Positions 33,246 to 43,293 of a stretch of DNA of 64,000 nucleotides are shown here, in pieces. Under the pieces are notes generated by a model. That model was not told where the DNA came from. It made no database searches and saw nothing but the letters and a program-made list of their open reading frames with translations. Both the position numbers and the translations under genes were made by a program. Positions within the stretch are counted from its first letter, which is position 1; each line of letters opens with the position of its first letter. The DNA comes from Albidovulum sp. (GTDB lineage: Bacteria; Pseudomonadota; Alphaproteobacteria; Rhodobacterales; Rhodobacteraceae): assembly GCA_026989275.1 (NCBI GenBank), contig JALSJQ010000014.1:26555-90554 (forward strand). The letters run 5' to 3'.

Positions 33246-33968
33246 ATGGGCAGAGTGGCACTCGTGACGGGAGGCACCCGCGGCATCGGCCGGGCGATCT
33301 CGGTCGCGCTCAGGGAAGCGGGACACAAGGTCGCGGCCAATTACGCCGGCAACGACGAAGCGGCCCGCCGCTTCACCGAGGAGACCGGCATTCCCGCCTA
33401 CAAATGGTCGGTCGCCGACTACGAGGCCTGCCGTGCCGGCGTGGCGCAGGTGGAGGCCGATCTCGGCCCGGTCGAGATCCTCGTCAACAATGCCGGCATC
33501 ACCCGCGACGCCACCTTTCACAAGATGACGCCCGATCAATGGCGCGAGGTGATCGACACCAACCTCAACGGCCTCTTCAACATGACCCATCAGGTCTGGC
33601 CCGGCATGCGCGCGCGCGGCTTTGGCCGGGTGATCAACATCTCCTCGATCAACGGGCAGAAGGGGCAGATCGGGCAGGCCAACTATTCCGCCGCCAAGGC
33701 GGGGGATCTCGGCTTCACCAAGGCGCTGGCCCTCGAAGGCGCGAGGAAGGGCATCACCGTCAATGCCATCGCCCCGGGCTACATCGCCACCGACATGGTG
33801 ATGGCTGTTCCCGAGAAGATTCGCGAACAGATCATTGCCCAGATCCCGGTCGGCCGGCTCGGAGAACCCGAGGAGATTGCCCGCTGCGTGGTATTCCTCG
33901 CTTCGGACGAAGCCGGTTTCATCACCGGATCGACTCTCACCGCCAATGGCGGCCAGTACATGACCTGA
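33246..33968 (+). CDS. phaB: NADPH-dependent acetoacetyl-CoA reductase
   Basis: A 240-residue short-chain dehydrogenase making (R)-3-hydroxybutyryl-CoA for polyhydroxybutyrate. TGGTRGIG binds the nucleotide, NNAGITRD follows, and the Ser-Tyr-Lys triad is in ISSINGQKGQIGQANYSAAK. PhaB-type features include the IGQANYSAAKAG stretch and the end ITGSTLTANGGQYM. ATG 33246 is chosen over the GTG at 33240 because GAGGGGA at 33231-33237 is correctly spaced to it. Confidence 0.95.
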   Translation: MGRVALVTGGTRGIGRAISVALREAGHKVAANYAGNDEAARRFTEETGIPAYKWSVADYEACRAGVAQVEADLGPVEILVNNAGITRDATFHKMTPDQWREVIDTNLNGLFNMTHQVWPGMRARGFGRVINISSINGQKGQIGQANYSAAKAGDLGFTKALALEGARKGITVNAIAPGYIATDMVMAVPEKIREQIIAQIPVGRLGEPEEIARCVVFLASDEAGFITGSTLTANGGQYMT

Positions 33969-34035
33969 AGCGGCTTTCGTTCGCCACGGCCCCCGTCCCG
34001 GCCGGGAGCAGACCGGAAGCACCGGGAGAGCAGGC

Positions 34036-34069
34036 GGAAGGCTCCCTGCAAGCAGGCAGGGAACCTTCC
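34036..34069 (+). terminator. Strong hairpin after phaB
   Basis: GGAAGG-C-TCCCTGC pairs with GCAGGGA-A-CCTTCC with a single mismatch and a short loop. It ends about 100 nt after the phaB stop, suitable for ending the phaAB message, though no T-run follows. Confidence 0.55.
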
Positions 34070-34209
34070 GTCATGCCATGACCGGCCCGGCCGCGGCGGC
34101 ACCCCTGCCCGTTCGCCCGAAACCCGGCGCGTGACCATGGGCGCTTCCGCCGGCCACCACGACGCCTTCCCTCCGGCCCGCATGCCGGACATCCGCCAAG
34201 CGCGCGGCT

Positions 34210-34788
34210 TCAGCCTGTCGGCCCGTCCCGATCGACGGGGGCGGCTCCCTCGTTTTCCTTCTCCGCCGGAGCCCTTTCCAGGGCATAACGGAAGGTGCAA
34301 AAGGGGGCGCCCTCCATCAGCGTCTGGGCGCGCTCGAAGCGGATCGCCGGGTTGAAGCCCTCGATCAGCGCCCCATCCCGGTTGCAGGAGAAGACCGCCC
34401 CGAGCTCTCCCAGCCCCAGCGCCCGATAGAGCTCGGCATAGCGGCAGCGGGTGACGTTGAAGGCAAGACGCTCTGCCGTGGCCTCGATCATCTCGTATTC
34501 GATGCCGCCGCCGGCGCTCCAGATATCGAGGATGGAAGCGAAGGCGGCCAGATCATCCCCGCGCTCGGCCGCCAGCCGGCGACCCTGTTCGCGGGCCTCG
34601 TTGCGGATCGCCTCGCTCACGACCGCGATCACCTTCTCGCGACCGAATTCGCGCCCGAGCGCATCGATCACCGGGGCGAGGATCCGCGCTTCCGCCTCGC
34701 GGCGATTGATGAGACCGATGCGCTCGGTGAGCGTGTCGGGCAACCCCCCGCTCTCTCCCGTCCGGTCCCCGGTTCTTTCATGGCTCAT
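34210..34788 (-). CDS. ATC hydrolase-family protein (L-2-amino-thiazoline-4-carboxylate hydrolase type)
   Basis: 192 residues. The conserved core [31 protein letters not shown] and [13 protein letters not shown] matches the ATC hydrolase family, originally from the L-cysteine-forming thiazoline pathway; most members have no proven substrate. Several cysteines and a Cys-Asn-Arg-Asp motif are retained. The start MSHERTG is preferred, since the upstream in-frame extension is low-complexity and reaches into the pseudouridine synthase gene. It starts 16 nt after that gene ends, so they may be co-transcribed. Confidence 0.8.
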   Translation of the reverse strand: MSHERTGDRTGESGGLPDTLTERIGLINRREAEARILAPVIDALGREFGREKVIAVVSEAIRNEAREQGRRLAAERGDDLAAFASILDIWSAGGGIEYEMIEATAERLAFNVTRCRYAELYRALGLGELGAVFSCNRDGALIEGFNPAIRFERAQTLMEGAPFCTFRYALERAPAEKENEGAAPVDRDGPTG

Positions 34789-34804
34789 CGTGCATTCCTC
34801 CCTG

Positions 34805-35476
34805 TCAGAACGGCACCGGGGCGCGGAAGGTGACGCCGCGGCCGCCGTCCGGATGACGGATCCGCAGGCTCTCGGCATGAAGCTGCAACCGGTCGGCGGC
34901 CGCCCGCGCCGCTTCTCCGGCATAGAGCGGATCACCGAGGATCGGATGGCCGAGCACCTTCATGTGCACCCGCAGCTGATGGCTGCGCCCGGTGGTCGGC
35001 ATCAGCCGCACGCGGGTGACGGGGCTGCCGTCCTCCGTCTCCTCGTGCCGCAGCACCTTCCACGCCGTATGGGCCGGCCGCCCCCTCTCGTGATCGACCT
35101 TCTGCCGCGGCCGGTTGGGCCAATCGACGGCAAGCGGCAGATCGACCTCGCCCTCCGCCGGCTCGAGCCGCCCCCATACCCGCGCCACATAGATCTTCCG
35201 GGTCTGCCGTTTCTCGAACTGGAGGCCGAGATGGCGTTGGGCATGGCGCGTCAGGGCGAAGATCATGACCCCCGACGTGTCGAGATCGAGCCGGTGCACG
35301 AGCAGCGCATCGGGGAAGGCCCGCTGCACCCGGGTCAGCAGACAGTCGGAGAGATGCGCCCCCTTGCCCGGCACCGACAGCAGACCCGCGGGCTTGTTCA
35401 CCACCAGGATCTGGGCGTCGTGATGGAGAACGTCGAGCGGTTCCCCGGGCGGGCTGTAGACGAAACGGTCGGCCAT
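34805..35476 (-). CDS. RluA-family pseudouridine synthase
   Basis: 223 residues. The catalytic Asp is in [14 protein letters not shown], with the family's upstream [13 protein letters not shown] and downstream [21 protein letters not shown] (first 20 shown as [20 protein letters not shown]). No S4 domain, so nearer the RluA type that modifies 23S rRNA position 746 and tRNA position 32, but the target cannot be settled here. The start [17 protein letters not shown] suits this short subgroup; the longer reading upstream is rejected. Confidence 0.9.
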   Translation of the reverse strand: MADRFVYSPPGEPLDVLHHDAQILVVNKPAGLLSVPGKGAHLSDCLLTRVQRAFPDALLVHRLDLDTSGVMIFALTRHAQRHLGLQFEKRQTRKIYVARVWGRLEPAEGEVDLPLAVDWPNRPRQKVDHERGRPAHTAWKVLRHEETEDGSPVTRVRLMPTTGRSHQLRVHMKVLGHPILGDPLYAGEAARAAADRLQLHAESLRIRHPDGGRGVTFRAPVPF

Positions 35477-35659
35477 GTCTTCCCCTAGTCGATCCGAGGA
35501 GGGAAGAAAACCGCCCCTCCGCACCTCGACGATCATCGCGCCCCCCGAAGACGCTGCCCCTCCGACAGGGAACTTCGCCGGAAGATCGGGGGAAGCATGC
35601 TCCGACCATGCAGAGCGCACCGGCGAAGCAGGCGGAGATCTGGCGCCCCGGCCGGCACG

Positions 35660-35688
35660 AAAAGGCCCGGAGCGCGCCCCGGGCCTTT
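35660..35688 (-). terminator. Rho-independent terminator of pnp
   Basis: On the minus strand GGCCCGG and CCGGGCC (35679-35685 and 35664-35670) form a seven-pair stem with a G+C loop, followed by TTTTCGTG. It lies 23 bases after the pnp stop codon. Confidence 0.75.
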
Positions 35689-35710
35689 CCTTCGTCCTGG
35701 TGTCGCAGGT

Positions 35711-37864
35711 TCAGCGCCGGCGGCGCGGCCCCTTGTCGGAGTGGTCTCCCGGCCTGATCTCGCCGGTTTCCTGATCGACCGCCTTCATCGACAGCTTGAC
35801 CTTGCCGCGGTCGTCGAAGCCCAGCAGCAGCACCTTCACCTCCTGCCCTTCCTTCAGGACTTCCGAAGGATGGCCGAGGCGGCGATCGGCGATCTGGCTG
35901 ATGTGGACGAGACCGTCCTTCTTGCCGAAGAAGTTGACGAAGGCGCCGAAGTCCATCAGCTTCACCACCTTGCCGGTATAGACCTTTCCGGCCTCGGGCT
36001 CGGCGGTGATCGAAAGGATCAGCTCCTTGGCCTTGTCGATCGCTTCCTGCTGCGGCGAGGCGATCTTGACCACGCCGTCCTCGCCGATGTCGATCTTGGC
36101 GCCCGATTCCTCGACGATCGAACGGATGGTCGAGCCGCCCGAGCCGATGACCTCGCGGATCTTGTCGGTCGGAATGGTGATGGTCTCGATCTTGGGCGCA
36201 TGGGCGGAGAACTCGGTCCGGCTCGTGGCCAGGGCCTTCCTCATCTCGCCCAGGATATGCTCCCGGGCTTCCTTCGCCTGAGCGAGCGCCTGACGCATGA
36301 TCTCGGGAGTGATCCCGGCGACCTTGATGTCCATTTGCAGCGAAGTGACGCCCTTCTCGGTGCCGGCGACCTTGAAATCCATGTCCCCGAGATGGTCCTC
36401 GTCCCCGAGAATGTCGGTAAGAACGGCGAAGCGACCGTCCTTCTCGAGGATGAGGCCCATGGCGATGCCGGCGACCGGCGCCTTGAGCGGCACGGCGGCA
36501 TCCATCATCGACAGCGAAGCTCCGCAGACCGTGGCCATCGAGGAAGAGCCGTTCGATTCGGTGATCTCCGACACCACGCGGATCGTGTAGGGGAATTCGG
36601 TCGAGGACGGCAGCACCGCCTGCAGCGCCCGCCAGGCGAGCTTGCCGTGGCCGATCTCGCGCCGCCCCGGCGGGCCGACCCGACCGACCTCACCCACCGA
36701 ATAGGGCGGGAAGTTGTAGTGCAGGAGGAAGCTCGAACGGTAATTGCCGTGCAGCGCGTCGATGATCTGCTCGTCCTCTCCGGTCCCGAGCGTGGTGATG
36801 ACGAGCGCCTGCGTTTCCCCGCGGGTGAAGAGCGCCGAGCCATGGGTGCGCGGCAGAAGCCCGACTTCGGCCGAGATCGGCCGGATGTCCTTCGGACCGC
36901 GCCCGTCGATCCGGCTGCCCCCCGACACGATGTCCCCGCGCAGGATCTGCGATTCGAGCTCCTTGACCGCATCCCTGACGAACGGGTTTTCCCGGTCCTC
37001 CTCGTCGAGCGCCTCGATGATCGCGTTCTCGGCTTCCTCGAGTGCCTGCCGCCGCGCCTGCTTCTCGCGCACGGCAAAGGCGGCGCGGATCCTCTCCTCG
37101 CCGATCCGGCGAACCTTCGCGAGAAGGTCGGAATAGTCCGGCTCCTCGTAGGGGTAGGGCTCCCTTCCCGCCTCGGCGGCGAATTCCTCGATGAGCCCGA
37201 TCACCGGCTGCATGGCCTCGTGGCCGAACTGCACGGCCCCGAGCACCTCTTCCTCGGACAGCTCGTAGACTTCCGATTCGACCATCATCACCGCGTCCTT
37301 CGTGCCGGCGACGACGAGATCGAGCCGCTGCTCGGGGTTGTTGCGCAGATCGACGAGATCCATCACCGAGGGGTTGAGGACGTATTCCCCGTTCGCGAAG
37401 CCGACGCGCGCCGCGCCGATCGGCCCCCTGAACGGCACCCCCGACACCTTGAGCGCCGCGGACGCCGCGATCATCGCCACGATGTCCGGGTCGTTGACGA
37501 GATCGTGGCTGAGCACGGTGGTCATCACCAGGACCTCGTTCTTGAAGCCCTTGGGGAAAAGCGGCCGAATCGGCCGGTCGATGAGGCGGGCGGTGAGGGT
37601 TTCCTTCTCCGTCGGCCGCGCCTCGCGCTTGAAGAAGCCGCCGGGGATCTTGCCCGAAGCGTAGTATTTTTCCTGATAGTGCACCGTCAGCGGGAAGAAG
37701 TCCTGGTCGGGCTTCGGTTCCTTCGCGAAGGTGACGGCGGCAAGAACCGTGGTTTCACCGAGGGTGACGAGCACCGCCCCGTCGGCCTGACGGGCGATCT
37801 TGCCGGTTTCGAGGGTGAGGGTCTCCCCCCCCCATTCGATGGATTTCCTGACGACGTTGAACAT
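35711..37864 (-). CDS. pnp: Polyribonucleotide nucleotidyltransferase (PNPase)
   Basis: 717 residues. A phosphorolytic 3'-5' exoribonuclease and degradosome component. Two RNase PH-like domains (first: [20 protein letters not shown]; second begins near [18 protein letters not shown]) are followed by a KH domain ([18 protein letters not shown]) and an S1 domain ([20 protein letters not shown]). AAGGA precedes ATG 37864. It follows rpsO with 227 nt between, the classical order, where the intervening RNA is often an RNase III and autoregulation site. Confidence 0.98.
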   Translation of the reverse strand: MFNVVRKSIEWGGETLTLETGKIARQADGAVLVTLGETTVLAAVTFAKEPKPDQDFFPLTVHYQEKYYASGKIPGGFFKREARPTEKETLTARLIDRPIRPLFPKGFKNEVLVMTTVLSHDLVNDPDIVAMIAASAALKVSGVPFRGPIGAARVGFANGEYVLNPSVMDLVDLRNNPEQRLDLVVAGTKDAVMMVESEVYELSEEEVLGAVQFGHEAMQPVIGLIEEFAAEAGREPYPYEEPDYSDLLAKVRRIGEERIRAAFAVREKQARRQALEEAENAIIEALDEEDRENPFVRDAVKELESQILRGDIVSGGSRIDGRGPKDIRPISAEVGLLPRTHGSALFTRGETQALVITTLGTGEDEQIIDALHGNYRSSFLLHYNFPPYSVGEVGRVGPPGRREIGHGKLAWRALQAVLPSSTEFPYTIRVVSEITESNGSSSMATVCGASLSMMDAAVPLKAPVAGIAMGLILEKDGRFAVLTDILGDEDHLGDMDFKVAGTEKGVTSLQMDIKVAGITPEIMRQALAQAKEAREHILGEMRKALATSRTEFSAHAPKIETITIPTDKIREVIGSGGSTIRSIVEESGAKIDIGEDGVVKIASPQQEAIDKAKELILSITAEPEAGKVYTGKVVKLMDFGAFVNFFGKKDGLVHISQIADRRLGHPSEVLKEGQEVKVLLLGFDDRGKVKLSMKAVDQETGEIRPGDHSDKGPRRRR

Positions 37865-38060
37865 TCTCTTTCCTTGTTCTCACATGACGACCGTTCTGCG
37901 GCCTCGGCCGAGAATCGAAGCATGTGCTGCGTACGGGCCGTTGCCCGTGGCTCCTTCGGGTTTCGTTCATCCTGCCTGATCCGTGGAGCCCGGCGGATCC
38001 GGCTGCGGACGGGTGGCGCGGCGCCCCGCATCGTGCGGGAAACCGCCTCTTTCAGCAAGA

Positions 38061-38080
38061 ACGCGCCCCGAGGGGCGCGC
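38061..38080 (-). terminator. Hairpin between rpsO and pnp
   Basis: An eight-pair G+C stem (CGCGCCCC at 38062-38069 with GGGGCGCG at 38072-38079) lies 12 nt after the rpsO stop; on the minus strand it is followed by TTCTTG. It may be a partial terminator or the processing site usual in rpsO-pnp messages. Confidence 0.55.
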
Positions 38081-38091
38081 TCCGCAACCGC

Positions 38092-38361
38092 TCAGCGACG
38101 CAGGCCGAGCCGTGCGATGAGGTTGCGATACCGCTCCTCATCCTTGCCCTTGAGGTAGTCGAGGAGCTTGCGGCGCTGGGCCACGAGCTTGAGCAGACCC
38201 CGCCGGGAATGGTTGTCCTTCTTGTGGGTCTTGAAGTGCTCGGTCAGGTTGGCGATGCGCCGCGTGAGGATGGCCACCTGCACCTCGGGGGAGCCGGTAT
38301 CGCCTTCCCTGGTGGCGAATTCGCGGATGACTTCCTGCTTCTCTTCAGGCGTGATCGACAT
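38092..38361 (-). CDS. rpsO: 30S ribosomal protein S15
   Basis: 89 residues. Binds 16S rRNA in the central domain early in assembly. [39 protein letters not shown] and [13 protein letters not shown] are canonical. ATG 38361 gives the family's exact usual length of 89; AAAGGAGAACCCG precedes it. Confidence 0.98.
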   Translation of the reverse strand: MSITPEEKQEVIREFATREGDTGSPEVQVAILTRRIANLTEHFKTHKKDNHSRRGLLKLVAQRRKLLDYLKGKDEERYRNLIARLGLRR

Positions 38362-38475
38362 CGGGTTCTCCTTTCGGGAAATGCGGCACGAGCCGGGATG
38401 TCGTCCAGCAAGGCCATGGAACATGTGCCCGTCACCCGCAGGGGACAGGCAGGCTGCCTATACGCCCGGCGGCGC

Positions 38476-38505
38476 CAAAAGAAAAGGGGGCGCCGCAGCG
38501 CCCCC
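38476..38505 (-). terminator. Rho-independent terminator of the PCuAC gene
   Basis: On the minus strand GGGGGCGC pairs with GCGCCCCC around a four-base loop (38486-38505), followed by TTTTCTTTT. It is the clearest intrinsic terminator in the window and lies 37 nt beyond the PCuAC stop. Confidence 0.85.
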
Positions 38506-38542
38506 TTGCCGAACATGCGGGGAACGGGCAGCCGGCCCCGCC

Positions 38543-39124
38543 TCACTCGGTGGCGGGCATCTTCATTTTCATCATGCCGCCTTCCCGTTCCATGCCCTCC
38601 ATCTTCATGCCGGGGCCGCCACGCTCGTTGTCCACCGGCACGTCGAAGCCGTGTTCGCCGGCCTTCTCGAAGATAAGCACGACATGAACCTTGTCGCCGT
38701 TCTCGAGCGGCCGCCTGAGCCCCATCAGCATGATATGGTCCCCGCCTCGCTTGAACCAGTGGATTTCGCCGGGAGCGATGCGAACCCCGTCCTCGAGATG
38801 GATCATGCGCATCACCCCATCCTGCATGATAGTGGTATGCAGCTGGGTCTTCCTCGCCGCGTCGGAGCGCGCCCCCACGATATGCAGCTCCCTGTCGCTG
38901 CGGTTCTCGACTCCCATGAAGACGCCGCCCATCTGCGCCATCCGGCCGCTGGCCCGGGCATAGGGGTCGTGAATGGCGACGGGGCCGAGTTCGATCACCA
39001 CACCCTCGGCAGGGGCGGCAGGCCGTTCCGTCTTCATCTCCATCTTCATGCCGTCCGCCAGAGCGGCGGAAGCGGAAAAGGCGAGGCTCAGGGCCACGGC
39101 CCCGCGAATCATCGTGCGGATCAT
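38543..39124 (-). CDS. Periplasmic copper chaperone PCu(A)C with Met-rich ends
   Basis: 193 residues with a signal peptide (GAVALSLAFSASAALADG). The PCuAC fold carries the copper ligands His and Met in TQLHTTIMQDGVMRM and GGDHIMLMGLRRPLENGD; members deliver Cu(I) to cytochrome c oxidase. Both ends are methionine-rich (GMKMEMK after the signal peptide and GMKMEGM...GGMMKMKM at the C terminus), more than usual, suggesting extra copper binding. AAGGA precedes ATG 39124. It follows a small secreted gene by 97 nt, probably one transcript. Confidence 0.9.
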   Translation of the reverse strand: MIRTMIRGAVALSLAFSASAALADGMKMEMKTERPAAPAEGVVIELGPVAIHDPYARASGRMAQMGGVFMGVENRSDRELHIVGARSDAARKTQLHTTIMQDGVMRMIHLEDGVRIAPGEIHWFKRGGDHIMLMGLRRPLENGDKVHVVLIFEKAGEHGFDVPVDNERGGPGMKMEGMEREGGMMKMKMPATE

Positions 39125-39221
39125 CTTGCGTTTCCTTCTCGTCTCGTTTCGTCTGATCACGATTGCAGATCCCCCGCCGCATCCCGGGCAGGGGGTGTCG
39201 GCCCGAAGGGCCGCTGGCGCA

Positions 39222-39578
39222 TCAGGGACGGAAGGAAGGCGGGGCCCGCGCCCCGTTGAGGAACGATAGCGGCGCGGGGGCGGCTCTCTGGGCACGGTCC
39301 TGCCAGGGGGTGAAGGCCACGCGCTCCGGCACGGGGAGCGCCACCGGCGCGCCGATGTCCCCGGTGGCGGCAAAGGCCTTGTAGTAATCGGGGCAGAGCC
39401 TGAGCTCGGAAACGGGATGGCCGGTCGTATCGACGACCACCGTTTCCACATAGGCGCCACGACAGATCGGCACCGTTCCCGCAGGGGGCGGCCGGCCATG
39501 CGCCCACGCCGTGATCACGCCGCTGGCCATCACCGCCAGAGCGAGAAGCGTGGTCGGGATCGATCTCAGGCGCATCAT
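39222..39578 (-). CDS. Small secreted protein upstream of PCuAC
   Basis: 118 residues starting MMRLRSIPTTLLALAVMASG, a signal peptide ending near AWAHG. The mature part has two cysteines (PICRGAYVETVVVD and LRLCPDYYKAFAA) and a Pro/Ala-rich tail. It resembles small secreted proteins found beside copper chaperones, but I cannot name the family with confidence. Position suggests a periplasmic role in copper handling. Confidence 0.65.
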   Translation of the reverse strand: MMRLRSIPTTLLALAVMASGVITAWAHGRPPPAGTVPICRGAYVETVVVDTTGHPVSELRLCPDYYKAFAATGDIGAPVALPVPERVAFTPWQDRAQRAAPAPLSFLNGARAPPSFRP

Positions 39579-39755
39579 GCCCGCCAATCTACCCGTAGCG
39601 GCCGAAACTGCAATGGTCAGGATGCCACAACCCCGCCCGAGGGCCGATCGCGAGAACGCATGAAACGGGTTATCTCGAAGCAGAGCCGTGATTTCCGCCG
39701 GAGGGCACCGCCCCGCCCGGCTCCGCCGCTGCAAGAATGCCGGCGGGGCGCCCGG

Positions 39756-40244
39756 TCAGTCGCGATCATCATAGGCATCGGCCTGCGAACCCCGGCAGAT
39801 CTGCCAGATCGTTCGCCGCACACGCTTCAGATACATGCCCGACGCGCGCCTGTTTCTAGAAAGCTCCCGATGCAGGCGGTCGAAACGAGCGATCAGGGGG
39901 CCTCGAGCGACGGAAAGGCTGACATCGAAACGCTTCTCGAGCCGTAGGGCAAAACCTGCCGAGTCGCCATCCTTCACGAACTGGATCATGTCGGTCACGA
40001 ATCCTGCCGAAGCACGGCAGTTCCGACGCAGTTTCCCGGATTTCGCAGCGATCTGCTTCACGGTCAGGAAGGCCTCGATGGCTTGGGCGACCTTCTTTCC
40101 GCCCTTCACCCGCGCAACCGCCTTGGTGATTTCCAGAAGATCGAGCGACATGTTCGCCGCGGCGGCCCTGCCGGCATGAGGCCCGGCCAGCGGCACCGCA
40201 ACCAGCAACGAAAACGAGAGAAAAAGTGCCGTCAGCAAACGCAT
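39756..40244 (-). CDS. Secreted hypothetical protein, basic and helical
   Basis: 162 residues. ATG 40244 is followed by a clear signal peptide (LLTALFLSFSLLVAVPLAG). The mature protein is basic and predicted helical, with ITKAVARVKGGKKVAQAIEA and an arginine-rich end. Two cysteines (NCRAS and QICRGS) could pair in the periplasm. I do not recognise a family. It is isolated: 177 nt from the previous gene and over 500 nt from meaB's neighbour rpmB start. An A+T-rich promoter-like stretch lies upstream near 40300. Confidence 0.65.
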   Translation of the reverse strand: MRLLTALFLSFSLLVAVPLAGPHAGRAAAANMSLDLLEITKAVARVKGGKKVAQAIEAFLTVKQIAAKSGKLRRNCRASAGFVTDMIQFVKDGDSAGFALRLEKRFDVSLSVARGPLIARFDRLHRELSRNRRASGMYLKRVRRTIWQICRGSQADAYDDRD

Positions 40245-40401
40245 GATGCCCTCCTTCGCCCACTTCACCGTGCGGCGATATCGGGCATGGATTAATTGGA
40301 AATATCTTATGATAATACACAAAAATGGGACGTATTACAACTCCCGCGATTTGACGGGTGCTGCCGAAGGGCGCCATGCGGCTCTCCCGGCGGCCATAAC
40401 G

Positions 40402-40430
40402 AAACACCCCCGCCGGGGGGCGGGGGTGTG
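40402..40430 (-). terminator. Rho-independent terminator of rpmB
   Basis: A stem of about eleven pairs (ACACCCCCGCC at 40404-40414 with GGCGGGGGTGT) followed on the minus strand by TTTCG, about 20 nt after the rpmB stop. Confidence 0.7.
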
Positions 40431-40451
40431 CGATTCGGTGCGACAAGCGGA

Positions 40452-40763
40452 TCAGGCGGCGTTTTCGGCGCCGGTGCCGCCAGCGGCCACGGCCTTCTCG
40501 ATCGCGCGCTTGATCTCGCGGGCGCGCGGCGAAAGATCGGCATCCTTCGCCTTGAGGAGGAAGGCGTCGAGGCCGCCGCGATGATCGACGGTCCTGAGCG
40601 CCGCCGCCGAGATCTTCAGGCGGAAGGAACGGCCGAGAACTTCGGAAGCGAGTGTCACTTCCTTGAGATTCGGCAGGAAGCGGCGCTTGGTGCGATTGTT
40701 GGCGTGGCTGACATTGTTGCCAACCAGAACGCCCTTTCCGGTGAGTTCACAACGGCGAGCCAT
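40452..40763 (-). CDS. rpmB: 50S ribosomal protein L28
   Basis: 103 residues opening [20 protein letters not shown] and continuing [13 protein letters not shown] and [20 protein letters not shown]. The alphaproteobacterial form carries the longer C-terminal helix seen here. No rpmG follows, unlike in gamma-proteobacteria. It has its own terminator. Confidence 0.97.
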   Translation of the reverse strand: MARRCELTGKGVLVGNNVSHANNRTKRRFLPNLKEVTLASEVLGRSFRLKISAAALRTVDHRGGLDAFLLKAKDADLSPRAREIKRAIEKAVAAGGTGAENAA

Positions 40764-40842
40764 TTTCGTCGTCCTTCAAATAGAGTGTAGGCCCCTTGCG
40801 GGGCCGCGTCTGGCCGCTCCATAATCGGGGCGGCTGGCAAGG

Positions 40843-41946
40843 TCAAGCGGATGATGGCGCTTTCCCGCCCCGGCGGTCTTCCGCCCCCGTTTCGGGCGGG
40901 CCTGCCGCCACCTCGCTGCCGGCAGGTGCCGAGGCGGCCAGCCGCGCTTCGAGCGCGGCGATCACCTGCCCCGCTGCCTGCTCGGCCCGCAACCGGCCCG
41001 CGGCCACCTCGCCGCCGAGGCGGGCAATCTCGGCCCCGAGCTCGTCATCGGCGGTAACGGAAGCGAGAATTCCCGTCTCGAGAGCCCGGCGGAAGCGGGC
41101 CCGTTCCTGCATCTTGCGCCGCGCGGCGAAGATGCCGGCCTCGCGCCGCCAGGCGACGAGTGTCTCGATCGCCTCCTGCACCTCGCCGATCCCCCGCCCC
41201 TCGAGCGCCGAAACCGTCAACACCCTCGGGAAATCCGGCGGATCCTCGGGCCTATGCCTCAGCAGCCGGAGCGCCGCGGCATAATCGGCCCGCGTGCGCT
41301 CGGCCTGAGCGGCAAGGTCGCCGTCGGCCTTGTTGATGACGATGATGTCGGCCATCTCCATGATGCCGCGCTTGACGCCCTGAAGCTCGTCGCCACCGCC
41401 GGGCGCGAGCAGCAGGAGAAAGACGTCGGTCATCTCGGCAACCATCGTCTCCGACTGGCCGACGCCGACCGTCTCGACGATCACCCGGTCGAACCCCGCC
41501 GCCTCGACGAGAGCGATCGCCTCGCGCGTCCGCTGTGCCACGCCGCCGAGCGTGGCACCGCTGGGGGAAGGGCGGATATAGGCTTCCGGGGCCCGCGAGA
41601 GGCGCGGCATGCGGGTCTTGTCGCCCAGGATCGAGCCGCCCGAGCGCGTGGAGGACGGATCGACCGCCAGCACCGCCACCTTGTGCCCCGCCGCGATCAG
41701 CGACAGACCGAAACGCTCGATGAAGGTGGACTTGCCGACGCCGGGCGTGCCCGTCAGCCCGATCCGCACCGTGTCTCCCGGTGCCGCCCGCTCGAGACGC
41801 ACCACCAGCGCTTCGGCATCGGCACGATGCTCCGGCCGCGTGCTCTCGACGAGAGTGATCCCGCGCGCGAGGGCACGGCGATCCCCGCCGCGAATCGCCT
41901 CGGCCATGGCATCGATTCTGCCCTGCCCCTCATCCCTCCGCCGCAT
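40843..41946 (-). CDS. meaB: Methylmalonyl-CoA mutase-associated G-protein MeaB
   Basis: 367 residues. A SIMIBI GTPase that guards methylmalonyl-CoA mutase, gating adenosylcobalamin delivery and rescuing inactive enzyme. The P loop is GTPGVGKSTF, Mg-site VDPSSTRSGGSILGDKTRM, switch ETVGVGQSE, and base-specificity NKADGD. The C-terminal dimerisation helices follow. Start MRRRDEGQGR chosen as family members begin near here. The mutase genes are not in the window. The 268 nt upstream, to the IS end, contain no supported gene. Confidence 0.94.
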   Translation of the reverse strand: MRRRDEGQGRIDAMAEAIRGGDRRALARGITLVESTRPEHRADAEALVVRLERAAPGDTVRIGLTGTPGVGKSTFIERFGLSLIAAGHKVAVLAVDPSSTRSGGSILGDKTRMPRLSRAPEAYIRPSPSGATLGGVAQRTREAIALVEAAGFDRVIVETVGVGQSETMVAEMTDVFLLLLAPGGGDELQGVKRGIMEMADIIVINKADGDLAAQAERTRADYAAALRLLRHRPEDPPDFPRVLTVSALEGRGIGEVQEAIETLVAWRREAGIFAARRKMQERARFRRALETGILASVTADDELGAEIARLGGEVAAGRLRAEQAAGQVIAALEARLAASAPAGSEVAAGPPETGAEDRRGGKAPSSA

Positions 41947-42214
41947 CGCGATCTCCTCCCCGAGGATTTCGACAGCTTCGATAGGGAAGGGAGGCCCGAA
42001 GTGCAACGCCCCTGCCCGTTGGTTGGCCGGCATTTGCGGCAAGAGCGCAGCGGGCATGGCGGAACGTGACCGACCTTGTTGCCGCCGCGGCGGGCGGCGG
42101 GAAGGCTGCGCGCCGCTTCTCCTCGTCGGGTGGCGCCTGTCCGCCGGAAGGAAGTGCTCGACTCTCATAGTCGGCACCTCGTCGCTGCTCCGTTTCGCTC
42201 ATCACTGTTCCACC

Positions 42215-42964
42215 TGACCTGCCCCCCGCCAACGCCCGCATTTTGAAGTGGAGTCTGCCCGATCAGAAAGGGGCAAACGAATGCGAAAGAGCCGTTTCAC
42301 GGAGGCGCAGATCATTGCATGACCGGGGAACGGGATGAGGCGTGAGCCCGCCATTGGTTCGAGTGCCACGCCGAACGGGATGCCGACGGCGGAGGTTTGT
42401 CGCCGGCATGGTATGGCGGCATGGGGCTTTCGGACGTGAAGCGTCCGAAGATGCTGGAGGATGAAAACGCCGAGCTGGAGCGCCTGCTTGCCGACGCGAT
42501 GCTGGCGGGCGCGGTCCCGAAGGATCTTCCGGGAAAGAACCGGCGGCCCGAGCGCGCGGCGTGATGCGGCGCTGCGGGCGATGCGGGATCATGACATCTC
42601 GCAGCGCCGGGCGTGCAGGCTGGTCGGTGTCGATCCCAAGACGGTTTGGCGCGAACGCCCGCCGGACCATCCGTAGATCCGCGAAGCGATGAAGCGGATC
42701 GCGGGCAAGCGCTGCCGTTCCGGTTGTCGGCGGATCGGCGTGTTGCTCGAACGCGAGGAGACCCATGAACCACGAGAAGCTCCATCGCCTGTATCGTGAA
42801 GAAGGGTTGTCGGTGAAACGGCGGCGCGGGCGAGGGGCGCGCCGGACGCTCGAGCGCCCCGAAGGCCCCGCGCCCGGCGCGCTTGCCCGAACCGGAACCG
42901 CAGATCATGAAAGCCAGGCCCGCAGACTCTCGTCATGAATGAGGAATCAACGGGGGGCAGGTCA
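42215..42964 (+). mobile_element. Degenerate IS3-family insertion sequence with intact ends
   Basis: The left end begins TGACCTGCCCCCCG at 42215 and the right end reads CGGGGGGCAGGTCA to 42964, a perfect 14-bp terminal inverted repeat of IS3-family type. Inside are broken pieces of OrfA and OrfB. At 750 bp it is well short of the ~1.2 kb of a complete element, so the internal region has lost sequence. Flanking triplets (ACC left, GGG right) are not a direct repeat. Confidence 0.8.
42281..42938 (+). pseudogene. IS3-family transposase remnants (OrfA and OrfB pieces)
   Basis: MRKSRFTEAQIIA, the classical OrfA start, is followed at once by a stop codon. A second reading from 42422 gives VKRPKMLEDENAELERLLAD, the OrfA leucine zipper. 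OrfB's beginning reads ISQRRACRLVGVDPKTVW up to a stop near 42676, and after a frame change NHEKLHRLYREEGLSVKRRR, where the element stops before the DDE domain. No functional transposase can be made. Confidence 0.85.
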
Positions 42965-43216
42965 GGGGCGGATCGCCTCCAGGCGACACGCGCCGCGATT
43001 CAGCCGAAGACCGCTGCCTTCTCGCCATTTCAATCGGCCTCCCATCGGTCGATCCATCTCGACGACCGGTTCGAAATCTTGCAACCACCTCCGGGTTGGA
43101 AGATGTCCCCGCCATGGACCGGAATCGTGCCCGGCGGCGGAACTCATGGGCAGACAGGGGCAGATCGGCTCATCCCCTAAAACAGACCCGCGTTTCCGAC
43201 AAGTTGCATTGGTGAA

Positions 43217-43293
<77 letters not shown>

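Noticed and set aside
41930..42241. 103-codon minus-strand reading upstream of meaB
   Set aside because: Low-complexity, overlaps the meaB start and runs into the IS end; no homology recognised.
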